From JAWWBG01 sp033721095 (GTDB lineage: Bacteria > Actinomycetota > Nitriliruptoria > Nitriliruptorales > Nitriliruptoraceae), in the NCBI GenBank assembly GCA_033721095.1, contig JAWWBG010000050.1, positions 1-13,875 on the forward strand: a stretch of 13,875 nt of DNA. Direction: 5' to 3'. Position numbers and translations under genes: made by a program. Positions 13,573-13,875 of the stretch are shown in pieces. The notes below the pieces were generated by a model. The model ran no database searches. It worked only from the letters and a program-made list of their open reading frames with translations, and had not been told where the DNA came from. The stretch's first letter is position 1. The number at the start of each line of letters is the position of its first letter.

Positions 13573-13593
13573 GTGCCCTTGAGACGCCGATGA
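13573..13593 (+). other. Possible six-codon leader frame overlapping the antiporter start
   Basis: A strong Shine-Dalgarno-like GGAGGTGG (13558-13565) does not serve the antiporter ATG directly (25 nt away). It is well spaced for a GTG at 13573 that begins MPLRRR and stops at the TGA 13591-13593, overlapping the antiporter ATG as ATGA. Translation could therefore be handed from this mini-frame to the antiporter. The three consecutive arginine codons include the codon AGA, usually rare in GC-rich genomes. This may be chance; no other site explains the strong SD. Confidence 0.3.
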
Positions 13594-13875
13594 TCCTGGC
13601 CGTCGAGGCCGGAGGCCACAGCGGTTTCGCTGTCGGCAACCTGCTCGCCGTGCTCGTGGTCGCCTGGGGCGTCGGACGACTCTTCGAACGGGTGGGCTAC
13701 CCGTCCATCCTCGGCGAGTTGCTGGGCGGGATTGTCCTCGGTCCGCCGATGTTGGGTTTGCTCTCGAGCGACCCGGCACTCAACGTCATCGGTGACCTCG
13801 GTGTCGTGCTGATGATGCTCTACATCGGCAGCGAGATCGACGTGCGCGACCTGCGCCGTGCGTCGGTGCCCGGAC
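13590..13875 (+). CDS. CPA2-type cation:proton antiporter, N-terminal part only
   Basis: The frame is open from ATG 13590 to the right edge, giving 95 residues. Hydrophobic segments lie near residues 13-27 (FAVGNLLAVLVVAWG), 39-58 and 66-79. The pattern GRLFERVGYPSILGELLGG-IVLGPPMLGLL, followed by VIGDLGVVLMMLYIGSEID, is typical of the monovalent cation:proton antiporter-2 family (KefB/NapA-like Na+/H+ or K+/H+ exchangers). There the first helix, the GxPxxxGExxxGxxLGP block and the (F/Y)xxGxE/D segment form the start of the transport core. A full member would have 380 or more residues, so about three quarters lies outside. The direct ribosome site is weak; see the possible leader frame overlapping its start. 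The ion and any C-terminal TrkA domain cannot be judged. Confidence 0.88.
   Translation, partial: MILAVEAGGHSGFAVGNLLAVLVVAWGVGRLFERVGYPSILGELLGGIVLGPPMLGLLSSDPALNVIGDLGVVLMMLYIGSEIDVRDLRRASVPG

Noticed and set aside
13517..13582. A 21-codon plus-strand frame starting at GTG 13517
   Set aside because: No good ribosome site and no recognisable protein features; likely chance.
1..13875. A new defence, mobile or biosynthetic system
   Set aside because: I looked for CRISPR repeats, transposases, integrases, toxin-antitoxin pairs, nucleases, NRPS/PKS modules and RNA genes and saw none; the genes are recognisable housekeeping families apart from one small unknown.

Overview
The window is GC-rich, densely packed bacterial DNA with short intergenic gaps and GTG as well as ATG starts. 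The gene families (a FadE5-type acyl-CoA dehydrogenase, a tandem CorC/HlyC CBS pair like mycobacterial Rv1841c/Rv1842c, a HisKA_3/LuxR two-component pair, a methylsuccinyl-CoA-dehydrogenase-like enzyme) point to a high-GC actinobacterium, possibly a deep lineage; this is inference from gene content and composition only. I see no phage, insertion sequence, CRISPR, tRNA or rRNA signal. It reads as a core-metabolism neighbourhood.

Layout. (1) 1-1306, minus: the N-terminal three quarters of a FadE5-like acyl-CoA dehydrogenase, divergent from a TetR-family regulator (1504-2088, plus). Between them lie three copies of a 19-bp-spaced TGGAGC element with dyad character, over and just downstream of a predicted fadE promoter, which look like tandem repressor operators. 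(2) 2231-5522, plus: two CNNM/CorC-type membrane proteins (DUF21 + CBS pair + CorC_HlyC domain) and a hotdog thioesterase, joined by two ATGA stop-start overlaps. (3) 5528-7697, minus: ilvD (dihydroxy-acid dehydratase) followed 4 nt later by a 160-residue protein of unknown function. (4) 7780-10077, plus: a NarL/LuxR response regulator, its membrane histidine kinase and a second, PaaI-like hotdog thioesterase, in one direction with gaps of 8 and 22 nt. (5) 10053-11681, minus: delta-1-pyrroline-5-carboxylate dehydrogenase, whose 3' end overlaps the thioesterase by 25 bp. (6) 11766-13403, plus: an acyl-CoA dehydrogenase with a long N-terminal extension resembling (2S)-methylsuccinyl-CoA dehydrogenase of the ethylmalonyl-CoA pathway. 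(7) 13590 to the right edge, plus: the first 95 residues of a CPA2-type cation:proton antiporter.

Acting together: four of eleven genes act on acyl-CoAs (two dehydrogenases, two thioesterases); ilvD and P5C dehydrogenase add branched-chain amino acid synthesis and proline/arginine catabolism; the CBS proteins and the antiporter are ion transport. Nothing seen requires a previously undescribed multi-gene system. The best leads are the triple operator array, the Mcd-like enzyme, the diverged CBS paralogue, the ilvD-coupled unknown gene and the kinase-linked thioesterase.
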